Source of the DNA: Ignavibacteria bacterium
GTDB taxonomy: Bacteria; Bacteroidota; Ignavibacteria; Kapaibacteriales; UBA4661
Direction: 5' to 3'
Assembly: GCA_947459425.1 (NCBI GenBank)
Contig: CANHDJ010000035.1
Coordinates: 1 to 36,551 of the forward strand
DNA length: 36,551 nucleotides
The position numbers and the translations under genes were made by a program. The notes under the pieces were generated by a model. That model was not told where the DNA came from, did not search any database, and saw only the letters and a program-made list of their open reading frames with translations. Numbering within the stretch: position 1 is the first letter of the stretch; every line of letters starts with the position of its first letter. Positions 17,026 through 25,713 of this stretch are shown piece after piece.

Positions 17026-17218
17026 GGCAACAGGTATGGTAAAGACAAATGGTAGAAATTGACCGCAAACGACAAAAAGTGATTGCCGTGAGAAGTCTTT
17101 GCACAAATTAGACGTAGCAGAAGGCGACAGCAAGAAAAAAATAGACAAGAGCGAAAAAAAAGTTTGAAAAATAGCGCAAAGACTTGTAGCTTGCGCCTAG
17201 CTTAGACGAATAGCCTTT

Positions 17219-17245
17219 CTGTTGCGACCGCAGCATTCGCAACAG
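17219..17245. repeat. Perfect 9-bp inverted repeat
   Basis: CTGTTGCGA (17219-17227) and TCGCAACAG (17237-17245) flank a 9-base loop. It is part of the hairpin series before ftsQ. Confidence 0.6.
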
Positions 17246-17343
17246 CGTTGCATTTCCAAAGCAAAATTCCACGCTATATCGCGTACCACCACTACGGTTC
17301 AGGGATGCCCTAGGGCGTTCTGGTCGTTGTTGTTGATGTGTGG

Positions 17344-17378
17344 CAAAAGAATAGTATTGCCCTAATACTGCTCTTTTG
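17344..17378. repeat. Long hairpin before ftsQ
   Basis: CAAAAGAATAGTATT (17344-17358) and AATACTGCTCTTTTG (17364-17378) pair at 13 of 15 positions around a 5-base loop. A/T at the arm ends gives it a bidirectional-terminator look, but the genes on both sides diverge from here, so a terminator has no obvious use. Confidence 0.55.
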
Positions 17379-17633
17379 AATCATCAAACCTAATGCCAAT
17401 TTCACATTGGCAGTAATTCCGAGACTGTACGAGTGTACAAATTCTAGCCCTTCTCGGCATTGTTGTTTTGGTTTTGATGTAATGTATAAACGTCGATGTA
17501 CGCCCGTATCTTACCAAAGACTACGCCCTCTCTTGGCTCGTACTCGCTTTTATACTTTTTGCGTAGTAACTTGCTATTATCCCCATTTTCTCTTAGTATT
17601 CATGCTGCTTCCTCCGTTCCACAAGGCTGCACC

Positions 17634-18377
17634 ATGGATGTTCTTGCATTGCTTAAAAAACAAAGCGCCTTGCGTTATATGCTCCTTTTTATTGCCGGAG
17701 CAGCAATAATCTGGGTACTGGCGTTGCGTTGGCAGCACAATCGTATCGTCAATCGCGTGAGCGTCGTTGGGACGAGTCTTTTGCGTCAGCAAGAAATTTT
17801 GGATATGGTCAAACTTCCCGGCACTCGTGCAATTCGGGATATAAAGACGAATGAGATTGAGGAGCGCCTGAAAAAGCATCCTTTTATCAAATCCGCGTCG
17901 GTATTTCTAGGCGCAAGCGACGCTTTGACCGTGACGATTGAAGAACGCAAGCCGATAGCACTTGCCGTCAGCAAAGGTCGGCAGTATTACGTGGATGCCG
18001 AAGGACGTTTGCTGCCGTATCGCTTAACCGAAGTGGTGCTGGATTTGCCCGTTATTTCTGGGCTTGGGCGCAATAGCCTTGATTCGATGCGTTTGGCGGC
18101 AGTTATTGGCACAATGCTCACACTGCAACAGCAAAACAAGCATTTGTATCAGACACTCTCAGAAATTGATATTCAATCAACGGGAGATATGACGCTCCAT
18201 TTTACCGAAAGCCCTGTGCCAATACGCTTTGGCAGTGAAGACGGCAAAGAGCAAAAGATAGAACGTATCGCCACATTCCTGCATCACGCAGGACAAACCC
18301 ACACAAAGCTCAAGCAACTTGCCTACGTGGATGTTCGCTGGGAAAATCAAGTTGTGGTGCGCCTTGTAGAGGAATAG
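17634..18377 (+). CDS. ftsQ: Cell division protein FtsQ
   Basis: FtsQ is a bitopic inner-membrane divisome protein linking early and late division proteins through FtsB/FtsL. The 247-residue protein has a short cytoplasmic tail, one transmembrane helix (about 14-32), a POTRA domain (about 40-110, with VNRVSVVGTSLLRQQEI and LTVTIEERKPIA) and a beta domain with YYVDAEGRLLPY and LPVISGLG. Length fits the family. The frame is open 46 codons further upstream without homology, so the ATG at 17634 is used. ftsA follows 52 bases later and then ftsZ, a conserved order. The usual upstream partners murG, murC and ddl are absent, as xerC lies there in the opposite direction. Confidence 0.9.
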   Translation: MDVLALLKKQSALRYMLLFIAGAAIIWVLALRWQHNRIVNRVSVVGTSLLRQQEILDMVKLPGTRAIRDIKTNEIEERLKKHPFIKSASVFLGASDALTVTIEERKPIALAVSKGRQYYVDAEGRLLPYRLTEVVLDLPVISGLGRNSLDSMRLAAVIGTMLTLQQQNKHLYQTLSEIDIQSTGDMTLHFTESPVPIRFGSEDGKEQKIERIATFLHHAGQTHTKLKQLAYVDVRWENQVVVRLVEE

Positions 18378-18429
18378 CGCTCTATTGCTGCAACCGAAAA
18401 AATTTCGCCCCATAATACAATATGCCATT

Positions 18430-19863
18430 ATGAGCAGAATGAGAAAAATAGTTGACCCGCTTGACACCCAGGGTGTCGCCAGTGATGGCGCTCGTATTGA
18501 GCATTCGGCAGCACGGAATTTCGTCGTGGGCTTGGATATTGGCACAACGAAAATTTGTGCGATTGTTGCCGAGGTTCACTCGGACGCAACAATGACGGTT
18601 GTGGGAATTGGCAGAGCGCCCAGCGAAGGCTTGAATCGTGGTGTGGTGGTGAATATTGAAAAAACGGTTAATTCGATACGAGAAGCCATTGATAAAGCCC
18701 AGCAGCAATCAGGCGTTGCGATTGAGGAAGTCATTGTGGGTATTGCTGGCGACCATATTCAATCGTTTCAAACCACTGGCATTATCTCTATTTCTAATCC
18801 CAACCGCGAAATTAGCCGTCACGATGTCAATCGTTTGCTGGAAGAAACGCGCAATATCGCTCTTCCTGCCGATCGCCGCATCCTGCATATTATCCCGCAA
18901 GATTACATCATTGACGGACAAGACGGAATCAAAGAACCCGTCGGCATGAGTGGAATCCGCATGGAGGCTCGTGTTCACGTCGTTACGGGCTTGGTCACGG
19001 CAGCGCAGAATATTTATCGCTGTGTTGAGCGCGTTGGGCTGCGGGTGCGCGACCTTGTGTTGGAGCCGATTGCCAGCAGTTATTCGGTTTTGGACGATGA
19101 AGAAAAAGAAATTGGTGTGGCGCTGATAGATATTGGCGGCGGCACAACCGATATTGCCATTTTTGAAGAAGGAATTATTCGCCACACTGCCGTTTTTGGG
19201 ATTGCCGGACGGCAAGTCACCGATGACATTCGCAAAGGTTTGGGCATTTTGGCAAAAGAAGCCGAGCGCGTCAAGCGCGAATACGGCAATACCTTCTCGG
19301 CAGGGCTGACCTACGACGATATTTTCATGATTCCCGGCGTAGGCGGACGCAAACCAATGGAGTTCACCAAAAGTATGCTCTGCCAAATTATCCAGCCGCG
19401 TATGGAAGAGTTGCTGGAATTTGCCTACGCAGAAATACGGCGTTCGGGCTATATTGAACGGCTTTCGGCGGGTGTTGTGCTGACGGGTGGCGGCTCGCTT
19501 TTGCGCGGAACCGAAGATTTAGCATCGGAGATTTTTGGATTGCCCGTAAAAATCGGTATTCCCGTCGGCTGCGGACAAGACGGATTAGCGCCGGAGATTG
19601 AAAACCCGCAGTTTGCCACCGGTATTGGTCTTATTCGCTATGGAGTTCGGCACGAGCAGTATTTGACGCTCCACGATCTTGAGGCAACGACGACGACAAA
19701 TGCAGCAAGCGCAAACACCACACCACCAATACAGGGTAGCGTCCCGAATACGGAAGAAGAATTGTTTGACGATGAGCCGATGATTGAAGAAGCCGCCATC
19801 AACGGGCAGTATGAGCGTATTACGGTCTTTGACCGTATGAAATCGTTCTTCCAAGAACTTTAA
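18430..19863 (+). CDS. ftsA: Cell division protein FtsA
   Basis: FtsA is the actin-like ATPase that ties FtsZ filaments to the membrane. The 477-residue protein has phosphate-1 (VGLDIGTTK, 33-41), the 1C domain, phosphate-2 (ALIDIGGGTTD), the adenosine motif (VVLTGGGSLLRG) and a C-terminal amphipathic helix (FDRMKSFFQEL) for membrane binding. It is longer than the usual 420 because of a Thr/Asn/Pro and acidic linker (about 418-462) before the helix, as seen in other Bacteroidota. An upstream TTG at 18385 is in frame, but the ATG at 18430 fits the family better. ftsZ follows 62 bases later. Confidence 0.95.
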   Translation: MSRMRKIVDPLDTQGVASDGARIEHSAARNFVVGLDIGTTKICAIVAEVHSDATMTVVGIGRAPSEGLNRGVVVNIEKTVNSIREAIDKAQQQSGVAIEEVIVGIAGDHIQSFQTTGIISISNPNREISRHDVNRLLEETRNIALPADRRILHIIPQDYIIDGQDGIKEPVGMSGIRMEARVHVVTGLVTAAQNIYRCVERVGLRVRDLVLEPIASSYSVLDDEEKEIGVALIDIGGGTTDIAIFEEGIIRHTAVFGIAGRQVTDDIRKGLGILAKEAERVKREYGNTFSAGLTYDDIFMIPGVGGRKPMEFTKSMLCQIIQPRMEELLEFAYAEIRRSGYIERLSAGVVLTGGGSLLRGTEDLASEIFGLPVKIGIPVGCGQDGLAPEIENPQFATGIGLIRYGVRHEQYLTLHDLEATTTTNAASANTTPPIQGSVPNTEEELFDDEPMIEEAAINGQYERITVFDRMKSFFQEL

Positions 19864-19913
19864 CATTGCGCCAACAAATGAAACAAGCATAACAATATAT
19901 CATTAACAGTTTG

Positions 19914-19918
19914 AAGGA
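19914..19918 (+). promoter_or_regulatory. Shine-Dalgarno sequence deciding a GTG start for ftsZ
   Basis: AAGGA lies 7 bases before the GTG at 19926. The alternative TTG start at 19911 would put this purine run inside the gene. The site is notable because most genes in the window lack such a signal. Confidence 0.65.
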
Positions 19919-19925
19919 AACAGCC

Positions 19926-21224
19926 GTGATTGAAATTGAAACTACTAATGTCCAAGGCGCGAGAATTTGCGTTGTTGGAGTCGGCGGCGGCGGCGGGAAT
20001 GCCGTCAACAGCATGATTAACAAGGGTTTGGCGAAAGTGGATTTTATCGCCGCAAACACTGATATTCAAGCACTCCAAGCAAACTTGGCTCCACAAAAAA
20101 TTCAACTGGGAAAGTCTTCCACACGCGGCTTGGGAGCTGGAGCCGACCCTAATGTTGGGCATAAAGCCGTCGAGGAAAGCGCCGAAGAAGTACGCCAAGT
20201 CCTTGCTGGGATGGATATGGTCTTTGTAACAGCCGGAATGGGCGGCGGTACTGGCACGGGAGCCGCTCCAGTGGTTGCAAAAATTGCCCATGATATGGGG
20301 GCGCTGGTCGTTGGAATCGTCACCAAGCCCTTCAAATGGGAAGCTGCCAAGCGCGGGCAAGTAGCAGACCGAGGTGTGGAAGAACTGCGTAAAAATGTTG
20401 ACGCGCTAATTGTCATTCCAAACCAACGCCTTTTGTCCATTATTGACAAACATACCTCTGTCAAAGAAGCATTTCTGCGGGTGGACGATGTTTTGTACAA
20501 CGCCACACGCGGTATTTCCGATATTATTTCCGGTGCCGGATATATCAACGTTGACTTTGCCGATGTCCGCACCGTGATGAAAGCCACCGGGGATGCGCTG
20601 ATGGGAACAGGTTACGCCAGAGGCGAACATCGCGCTATCGAAGCCGCACAAAATGCTATTTCCTCTCCGTTGCTGGACGGTTTGTCTATCAAGGGCGCTC
20701 AAGGCGTATTGGTCAATATCACCGCGACGCAAGATGTAACGATGTTTGAAGTCAGCGATGCCGTTTCCGCCGTTGAGGAAGCAACAGGAAGCGATGTCAA
20801 CCTCATTCACGGCGTTGTATTTGACGAAGGTATGGGCGATACGCTCATGGTAACAGTGGTGGCGACAGGTTTCAATCACGCAGAGATGTACGCAGCAAAC
20901 GAGCGTTTGCAAGTCCCCGTTTCTATGCCAGTTGCCGCGCCCGCACAGACACCAACTGCGCCTTCGGTTGAACATCCTGCACAAGCCCAACCAATCGCCC
21001 CAACACCCATAACCGCCCCCCGTGCTATTCCATCTCGAAGCCCAAGCGGTATTCAAGAGCTGCAAAAATACGATGAACCAGCATACAAACGCCGCGATGT
21101 TGCGGGATTCGGCAATGGCGTGAAAATCAATCGTTTTAGCGACAATACCGACCAGCCCAACGATGAACAAACAAACGGCGAGGCGCTGAATAAACCTGCA
21201 TTTCTGCGTCGGATTATGGACTAA
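19926..21224 (+). CDS. ftsZ: Cell division protein FtsZ (GTG start)
   Basis: FtsZ is the tubulin-like GTPase that forms the division ring. The 432-residue protein has the G-box GGGTGTG (106-112), the glycine-rich N-terminal loop GVGGGGGNAVNSM, the T7 synergy loop NVDFADV (208-214) that completes the GTPase site of the next subunit, a Pro/Ala/Gln-rich linker (about 322-400) and the C-terminal conserved peptide (NKPAFLRRIMD) that binds FtsA. No ATG is available at the start; the GTG at 19926 has a good Shine-Dalgarno and is preferred to the TTG at 19911. It is the last gene of ftsQAZ and ends before a bidirectional terminator. Confidence 0.96.
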   Translation: MIEIETTNVQGARICVVGVGGGGGNAVNSMINKGLAKVDFIAANTDIQALQANLAPQKIQLGKSSTRGLGAGADPNVGHKAVEESAEEVRQVLAGMDMVFVTAGMGGGTGTGAAPVVAKIAHDMGALVVGIVTKPFKWEAAKRGQVADRGVEELRKNVDALIVIPNQRLLSIIDKHTSVKEAFLRVDDVLYNATRGISDIISGAGYINVDFADVRTVMKATGDALMGTGYARGEHRAIEAAQNAISSPLLDGLSIKGAQGVLVNITATQDVTMFEVSDAVSAVEEATGSDVNLIHGVVFDEGMGDTLMVTVVATGFNHAEMYAANERLQVPVSMPVAAPAQTPTAPSVEHPAQAQPIAPTPITAPRAIPSRSPSGIQELQKYDEPAYKRRDVAGFGNGVKINRFSDNTDQPNDEQTNGEALNKPAFLRRIMD

Positions 21225-21277
21225 AGCAGAACATTACTGCTCAGATTTGGACGATGATTATGGGTTAGATATTCAAA

Positions 21278-21314
21278 AAAAAGCCTGTCGGTTGTAGTAA
21301 CTGACAGGCTTTTT
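21278..21314. terminator. Bidirectional terminator between ftsZ and glgA
   Basis: AAAAAGCCTGTC and GACAGGCTTTTT form a perfect 12-bp stem around a 13-base loop, with A-tracts and T-tracts on both sides. It serves ftsZ from the left and glgA from the right, ending 6 bases before the glgA stop codon. Confidence 0.92.
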
Positions 21315-21319
21315 CATGT

Positions 21320-22801
21320 TTAACCGTAATACGGAATTTTTTCCTGCGCCCAGTAAAACACGTCGATATACCGTTGAGCGCAAAGCAGTGACGAGTGGTT
21401 TGCCATCATACCATTCTTCACGAGCCGCAGCCAGTGGTCTTTTTGGAAGTAGGTTTCGATAGCGCGATGTAGTGCATAGCCCATTTCTCCGGCGTTGTAA
21501 TCATCGAAAACAAAACCGTTGCCTTCGCCGCTATATTTGTCATATTCGCTGATGGTATCGGCTAAACCACCAACGCTGCGAACAACAGGTACAGTGCCGT
21601 ATTTAAGGCTGTACATCTGATTCAAGCCGCATGGTTCAAAGAGCGAAGGCATAAGATAGATGTCCGAAGCAGCTTCCACGCGGTGCGAAAGGTTGTCGTT
21701 GTAGCCAATATAGACCAATGCGCGGTTGCCGTACTTTTGGCGAATGCTGCGAAAATAATTCTCGTATTGGTCAGCACCAGAGCCAAGCAACGCAAAGCGT
21801 ACGGGGTAATTTTGGAGAATACTTTCGAGCGCATTTTGGACAAGCGGAATACCTTTTTGGTCGGTCAAGCGGGTAACCATGCCGATTATCGGCATATCTT
21901 CCTGCATTTCGCTCTCGTCCACTCCCCAATCTTTCAAAAAGCGATATTTATTCGTCATTTTGCCGTCGAGTTGGTTCACGGAATACGGCGCATAGATTTT
22001 ATCGTCAACTTCGGGATTCCAGACAGTGTAATCAACACCGTTCAAAATACCGATAAAATCACCGCTTCGAGCATTGATGATGCTCTGCAGCCCGTATCCT
22101 TCTTTGGTGTAGCGCACCTCAGCAGCATAGCGCGGGCTTACCGTCGTGATTTTATCCGCAAAGAAGATACCGATCTGCATGGAATTGACAACGCCGTGCG
22201 ATTCAAACCACGAGCCTTGATAAAACTCATTCATGCCGAATCCCGCAAATGGCATGGCACGGCGCGGGTCGAACTGCCCTTGAAAGACCATGTTGTGAAT
22301 AGCATACACGCCCGCCGTCCGTCCAAAAAACTCGGTCATGCGGTAGTGAATTTTGAGCATTGGCATGGTGAACGCGGTGTGGTAATCATTCGCAAAAATC
22401 ACATCCGGGCGGAAATTCAGCACTTTTGCCGTCTCGAAAACAGCACGGCAGAGAAAAATAAAACGGCGGTCATTATCGCCAAAACCATCGGGATTGCCAT
22501 AAATCCCCCAACGGTCAAAATAATCAGCATTTTCAAGAAAGTAAACCGGGACATTTGTTCCTGGAAGCGTTCCCTTCCACAAGCGGGCGTATTCCGTCCA
22601 CCAATCAATCGGCACAGGCACGATCATATCGGTGCGTTGAAGATTCCATTTGTGAACGTCAATATTGGCATATTTGGGCATAACGATAACGACGTTATGA
22701 CCAAGCTGTTCCCAGTCTTTCGGGAGCGCACCGCACACATCGCCAAGCCCCCCGACTTTGGCAAACGGAAATACTTCGGCGGAAGTAAGCAAAATATTCA
22801 T
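21320..22801 (-). CDS. glgA: Glycogen (starch) synthase, GT5 family
   Basis: GlgA adds glucose from ADP-glucose (sometimes UDP-glucose) to alpha-1,4-glucan chains in the cytoplasm. The 493-residue protein has the N-terminal KVGGLGDV motif (15-22, Lys15 binding the nucleotide-sugar phosphate), DVIFANDYHTAF, the linker motif and the C-terminal PSLFEPCGLNQMYSLKYG segment with catalytic Glu, followed by VRSVGGLADTI. Length is normal (about 475-500). No Shine-Dalgarno is seen. It lies downstream of the aldolase gene but is separated by a terminator, so it probably has its own promoter. glgC and glgB are not in the window; the GH13 amylase near the right edge may share the pathway. Confidence 0.95.
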   Translation of the reverse strand: MNILLTSAEVFPFAKVGGLGDVCGALPKDWEQLGHNVVIVMPKYANIDVHKWNLQRTDMIVPVPIDWWTEYARLWKGTLPGTNVPVYFLENADYFDRWGIYGNPDGFGDNDRRFIFLCRAVFETAKVLNFRPDVIFANDYHTAFTMPMLKIHYRMTEFFGRTAGVYAIHNMVFQGQFDPRRAMPFAGFGMNEFYQGSWFESHGVVNSMQIGIFFADKITTVSPRYAAEVRYTKEGYGLQSIINARSGDFIGILNGVDYTVWNPEVDDKIYAPYSVNQLDGKMTNKYRFLKDWGVDESEMQEDMPIIGMVTRLTDQKGIPLVQNALESILQNYPVRFALLGSGADQYENYFRSIRQKYGNRALVYIGYNDNLSHRVEAASDIYLMPSLFEPCGLNQMYSLKYGTVPVVRSVGGLADTISEYDKYSGEGNGFVFDDYNAGEMGYALHRAIETYFQKDHWLRLVKNGMMANHSSLLCAQRYIDVFYWAQEKIPYYG

Positions 22802-22850
22802 AGAGCGGAGGAAATATGATAAAAGGAGTTTTGTTGCGAATCAATGAAAA

Positions 22851-22885
22851 GGGTGTAGTCCATTATCAATCAATGAACTACACCC
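22851..22885 (-). terminator. Terminator of the aldolase gene
   Basis: GGGTGTAGT (22851-22859) and ACTACACCC (22877-22885) form a perfect 9-bp stem. On the minus strand it is followed by TTTTC. It lies between the aldolase stop and the glgA start. Confidence 0.82.
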
Positions 22886-22900
22886 ATATTTCCATCACCG

Positions 22901-23971
22901 TTAGGCAATCGTTACGTCATTGCACAAGTACACATCTTGGATTGTATTGAGCAGTTTTGCGCCTTCTGCCATCGGGCGCTGAAATGCTTTCCGTCCTGAT
23001 ATTAAGCCCATACCGCCGGCACGCTTGTTGACAACAGCCGTCATGGTTGCCTCGGCAAAGTCATTGCTGCCAGAAGCGCCACCGCTATTGATAAGCCCCG
23101 TGCGCCCCATGTAGCAGTTGGCAACTTGGTAACGGCAAAGGTCAATTGGGTGGTCACTGCTGAGTTCGGTGTACATCCGTTCATCAAGTTTGCCATAGCT
23201 GGAATTGCCCATATTCAGCGATTTGTAACCACCATTGTTTTCCGGCAATTTTTGCTTGATAATATCCGCTTGAATCGTCACACCGAGATGATTTGCCTGC
23301 CCCGTAAGGTCGGCGGAAACGTGATAGTCTTTATCGGATTTGAACGCATTATTGCGAACATAGCACCAGAGAATAGTTCCCATACCAAATTCATGCGCGG
23401 CAGCAAACGCTTCTGATACTTCAACAATTTGACGAGCGCTTTCTTGCGAACCGAAATAAATCGTTGCACCGACGGCAGCAGCACCCATTTCATGGCATTG
23501 CTTAATAGTTCCGTACATGATTTGATCGGCTTTGTTTGGGTACGTCAAAAGTTCATTGTGATTGATTTTGACCACAAACGGGATTTTATGGGCATATTTC
23601 CGCGAAACTAAACCAAGCACACCGTAAGTCGAGGCAACCGCATTGCAACCGCCCTCAATAGCAAGTTTGACGATATTTTCGGGATCGAAATAGATAGGAT
23701 TTTTTGCAAAACTCGCCCCTGCGGAGTGTTCGATACCTTGGTCAACGGGCAGAATCGAGGTGTAGCCTGTTCCAGCGAGGCGACCGGTGTCGGTGATCCA
23801 TTGCAGATTGCGTAAAACGCGATTATTGCGGTCTGAACCAGTAAATTCGCGGCTTACAGCATCACCACTTGGAAGGTGCAACTGGTCTTTGCTAATGGTT
23901 TTGCTGGTGTGGTTCAGCAAATAATCGGCTTTGTCGCCTAAGTGCTGACGGATTTGGTCAATCATTGCCAT
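22901..23971 (-). CDS. fbaB: Class I fructose-bisphosphate aldolase (DhnA/FbaB type)
   Basis: The enzyme splits fructose-1,6-bisphosphate into dihydroxyacetone phosphate and glyceraldehyde-3-phosphate through a Schiff-base lysine, in glycolysis and gluconeogenesis. The 356-residue TIM-barrel protein shows the DhnA-family segments [44 protein letters not shown] and near the C-terminus [16 protein letters not shown]. Length fits E. coli FbaB (350). The start at 23971 is set by AAGGAG nine bases upstream; the much longer open frame (to 24232) is rejected. The Uma2 gene lies 133 bases upstream on the same strand. Confidence 0.94.
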   Translation of the reverse strand: MAMIDQIRQHLGDKADYLLNHTSKTISKDQLHLPSGDAVSREFTGSDRNNRVLRNLQWITDTGRLAGTGYTSILPVDQGIEHSAGASFAKNPIYFDPENIVKLAIEGGCNAVASTYGVLGLVSRKYAHKIPFVVKINHNELLTYPNKADQIMYGTIKQCHEMGAAAVGATIYFGSQESARQIVEVSEAFAAAHEFGMGTILWCYVRNNAFKSDKDYHVSADLTGQANHLGVTIQADIIKQKLPENNGGYKSLNMGNSSYGKLDERMYTELSSDHPIDLCRYQVANCYMGRTGLINSGGASGSNDFAEATMTAVVNKRAGGMGLISGRKAFQRPMAEGAKLLNTIQDVYLCNDVTIA

Positions 23972-24104
23972 AGCGAAACACTCCTTAACAGTGTATGTGT
24001 GAAAAAATGAGGAAAATATCGTTTTAAAACTGCGGCAAAAATACGAAAAAGATTCACCTTTGCTCAAGCAATTCTGCCAAATAGTTTTCCACGCCAAGAG
24101 CGCA

Positions 24105-24941
24105 TTAAAATTCAATACCCGCCGCTTTGAGCTTTTCCTGCAAAATGCGCGTAGCTTCGCGCTCTGCGGCAAGTTCGCTGAGTGCAGCAAGACGCTCCTG
24201 CTCGGCTTCGATACGACCCTGTTCAGCCTCAATACGACCCTGTTCAGCCTCGATACGACCCTGTTCAGCTTTTGCTTGTGCTGCTACGCGCTCAAGATAC
24301 GTGAGGAAGCGTGTTCCATCAGGGTAGTACAGCGCAAGGCTTGGTTCGCCTTGCCCCTTGCGCTCGCTATTCCACGTGACCTCGAAGCGCACACCTAAGC
24401 GCGGGCTTGTCCAGCCATTGGTATCGGTTTCGACGGGAAGAAGTTCGTCCGCATAGCGCACAAATACTTGCAAAATGCCTTTTTCCATATCGTAAAGATA
24501 GTATTCTTCCACGCCATGGCGGTTGAAAAATAAGGCTTTTTTTGCCATTTCGCCGGGCGTATTGGCATCGGAAAGAAACTCGAAAACAACGTGGAACGGC
24601 TTGTCGTCTTCCTCCCATTGTTTATAGGAACGGCGCGGTCCGGGCGGGCGGTCAAAGGCAACCATGACATCGGGTGCAACCACAATTTTGGGTTCGCCTT
24701 TGACAGGGTACCAAAACAAATCTGCCGCTACAAATACGTCGTCGCGGTCAGCAAAGAGCGTATCTAAGCCGTCTTTGGTCATTGAAATTAATTCGTAATG
24801 CTGCGTGTTATTTGCCACGGGTTCTCCATCGGACTCGGGATAGTGAATATAGTCAATGGGGTAGCTGCGGACAGCCGTCCGGCGGGGCGGTCTGACAGTG
24901 CCAATGGGGGCATCGTTGCGTCGTTTTACGGAAGTGGACAT
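24105..24941 (-). CDS. Uma2-family (DUF820) PD-(D/E)XK protein with C-terminal coiled coil
   Basis: The 278-residue protein has a Uma2/DUF820 domain (about 45-210) with the restriction-endonuclease-like active-site pattern: Asp91 (VAPDVMVAF), Glu121 (VVFEFLSD) and Lys134/135, followed by the family segment [18 protein letters not shown] coiled coil (about 216-275) follows, with three AEQGRIE heptads encoded by 21-bp DNA repeats. Uma2 proteins are abundant in cyanobacteria, Chloroflexi and some Chlorobiota; their function is not known, despite the endonuclease label. The start is set by AGGAG seven bases before the ATG (24953-24949). The N-terminal tail is basic and may be disordered. Confidence 0.85.
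   Translation of the reverse strand: MSTSVKRRNDAPIGTVRPPRRTAVRSYPIDYIHYPESDGEPVANNTQHYELISMTKDGLDTLFADRDDVFVAADLFWYPVKGEPKIVVAPDVMVAFDRPPGPRRSYKQWEEDDKPFHVVFEFLSDANTPGEMAKKALFFNRHGVEEYYLYDMEKGILQVFVRYADELLPVETDTNGWTSPRLGVRFEVTWNSERKGQGEPSLALYYPDGTRFLTYLERVAAQAKAEQGRIEAEQGRIEAEQGRIEAEQERLAALSELAAEREATRILQEKLKAAGIEF
24198..24272 (-). repeat. Coding tandem repeat, about 3.5 units of 21 bp
   Basis: Units start at 24198, 24219 and 24240 with a partial fourth at 24261; the plus-strand unit begins CTGTTCAGCCTC and ends ATACGACC. Units two and three differ at one base. They encode AEQGRIE heptads of the Uma2 protein. The near identity suggests recent expansion by slippage. Confidence 0.8.
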
Positions 24942-25149
24942 ACAGAATCTCCTAAAAAAATGATGCCCAGAATTTACGATAAATTTTCCTGAAATGCGCG
25001 ATATTTTAACAACTCTTTAACGACTTCGCACTAAACTTCTTTCTTGCGGCAGAACTCTCACTCTATGAAGACCAGAAAGCAGCGCTATTCCACACAGAAC
25101 GTTGCTTTTTCACTGTCATTTTTCCATGTATTTCTAGGAGTTTTTCGTT

Positions 25150-25620
25150 ATGAAAACCAATATCGCTTCCACCAGCGTTTACGCATCGGACGCACCCGTG
25201 CAAACGCTTCGCCACACGCTTTCGGCAGCCGTTCTTGTTTTGATGGGGCTTGTTCTTATCGCTGGCGGTCTTTTTGCACAACCACCCGGCAAAGGGCAAC
25301 GCATAGCGCCAGAGAAAGTAACCGAGCGCCGCACCGCCCATTTGAAAAAAGCGCTCAAACTTACCGATGAGCAGGTCGGCAAAATTCAGCCCATTATTCT
25401 CAAAGGCGCACAGGCAGGACAGAAAATTTTCGAGGAGAAAAAAGGCGACCGCAAAGCTATTGCTGAAGCAATGAAAAGCACTATGGAAGCCACCGATAGC
25501 GAAATAAATGCTCTGCTGACGGCAGATCAACAGAAAAAGTTCGACGAAATGCGCGGCAAAAGGAAAGAAAAGATGGAAGAGCGCATGAACAAACGCAAAG
25601 AGAACAAAGAGGGCAAATAA
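25150..25620 (+). CDS. Small exported LTxxQ/Spy-like protein
   Basis: The 156-residue protein has a long N-terminal region, then a hydrophobic signal or anchor (about 24-43, possible cleavage after LFAQ). A lysine- and glutamate-rich helical domain follows. It carries LTDEQ (71-75) and LLTADQQKKFDEMR (about 121-134), the LTxxQ-type helices of Spy/CpxP-like periplasmic chaperones, and a very basic C-terminal tail. AGGAG lies nine bases before the ATG. A perfect terminator follows 23 bases after the stop, so it is a single-gene unit. Spy proteins help folding in the periplasm; that role here is inference from the motif and helix pattern. Confidence 0.75.
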   Translation: MKTNIASTSVYASDAPVQTLRHTLSAAVLVLMGLVLIAGGLFAQPPGKGQRIAPEKVTERRTAHLKKALKLTDEQVGKIQPIILKGAQAGQKIFEEKKGDRKAIAEAMKSTMEATDSEINALLTADQQKKFDEMRGKRKEKMEERMNKRKENKEGK

Positions 25621-25643
25621 CCCTGATTCATAGCTAATTTGAC

Positions 25644-25698
25644 AAAATCTCTTCGCCAAAATCCCTTGAGAAAGCGGGTTCGGCGGAGAGATTTTTTT
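25644..25698 (+). terminator. Terminator of the Spy-like gene
   Basis: AAAATCTCTTCGCC (25644-25657) and GGCGGAGAGATTTT (25682-25695) pair at all positions, with one T-G wobble. The loop contains a further CCC/GGG pairing, and a run of seven T's reaches 25698. Confidence 0.9.
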
Positions 25699-25713
25699 CT
25701 ACCTCGTTTCTCG

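Larger units (their letters stand above)
17026..17633. other. 608-bp hairpin-rich gap between xerC and ftsQ
   Basis: No gene is supported. Five separate inverted repeats lie in about 240 bp: GCGCAA/TTGCGC (17174-17196), CTGTTGCGA/TCGCAACAG (17219-17245), the palindrome GCCCTAGGGC (17307-17316), a 15-bp-arm hairpin with two mismatches (17344-17378), and TGCCAAT/ATTGGCA (about 17394-17413). A TGTAC-GAGT-GTACA palindrome follows near 17427. This could be a structured RNA, a chain of operators or decayed sequence. The ftsQ promoter is expected near 17550-17600, where TACTTTTTG is one base longer than the usual -7 box. Confidence 0.55.

Noticed and set aside
17480-17500. A possible dif-like site near xerC (AATGTATAAACG)
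   Set aside because: Only part of one Xer arm looks similar; the second arm and the 6-bp centre are not recognisable.
17026-17633. tmRNA, RNase P, SRP or 6S RNA in the hairpin-rich gap
   Set aside because: None of their conserved sequence cores could be found, so only an unknown structured element is suggested.
23972-24232. An 87-codon N-terminal extension of the aldolase
   Set aside because: A good Shine-Dalgarno sits before the ATG at 23971, and the extension overlaps the end of the Uma2 gene with no family match.
24198-24272. A CRISPR-like array of 21-bp repeats
   Set aside because: Units are contiguous without spacers and lie in frame inside the Uma2 coding sequence.
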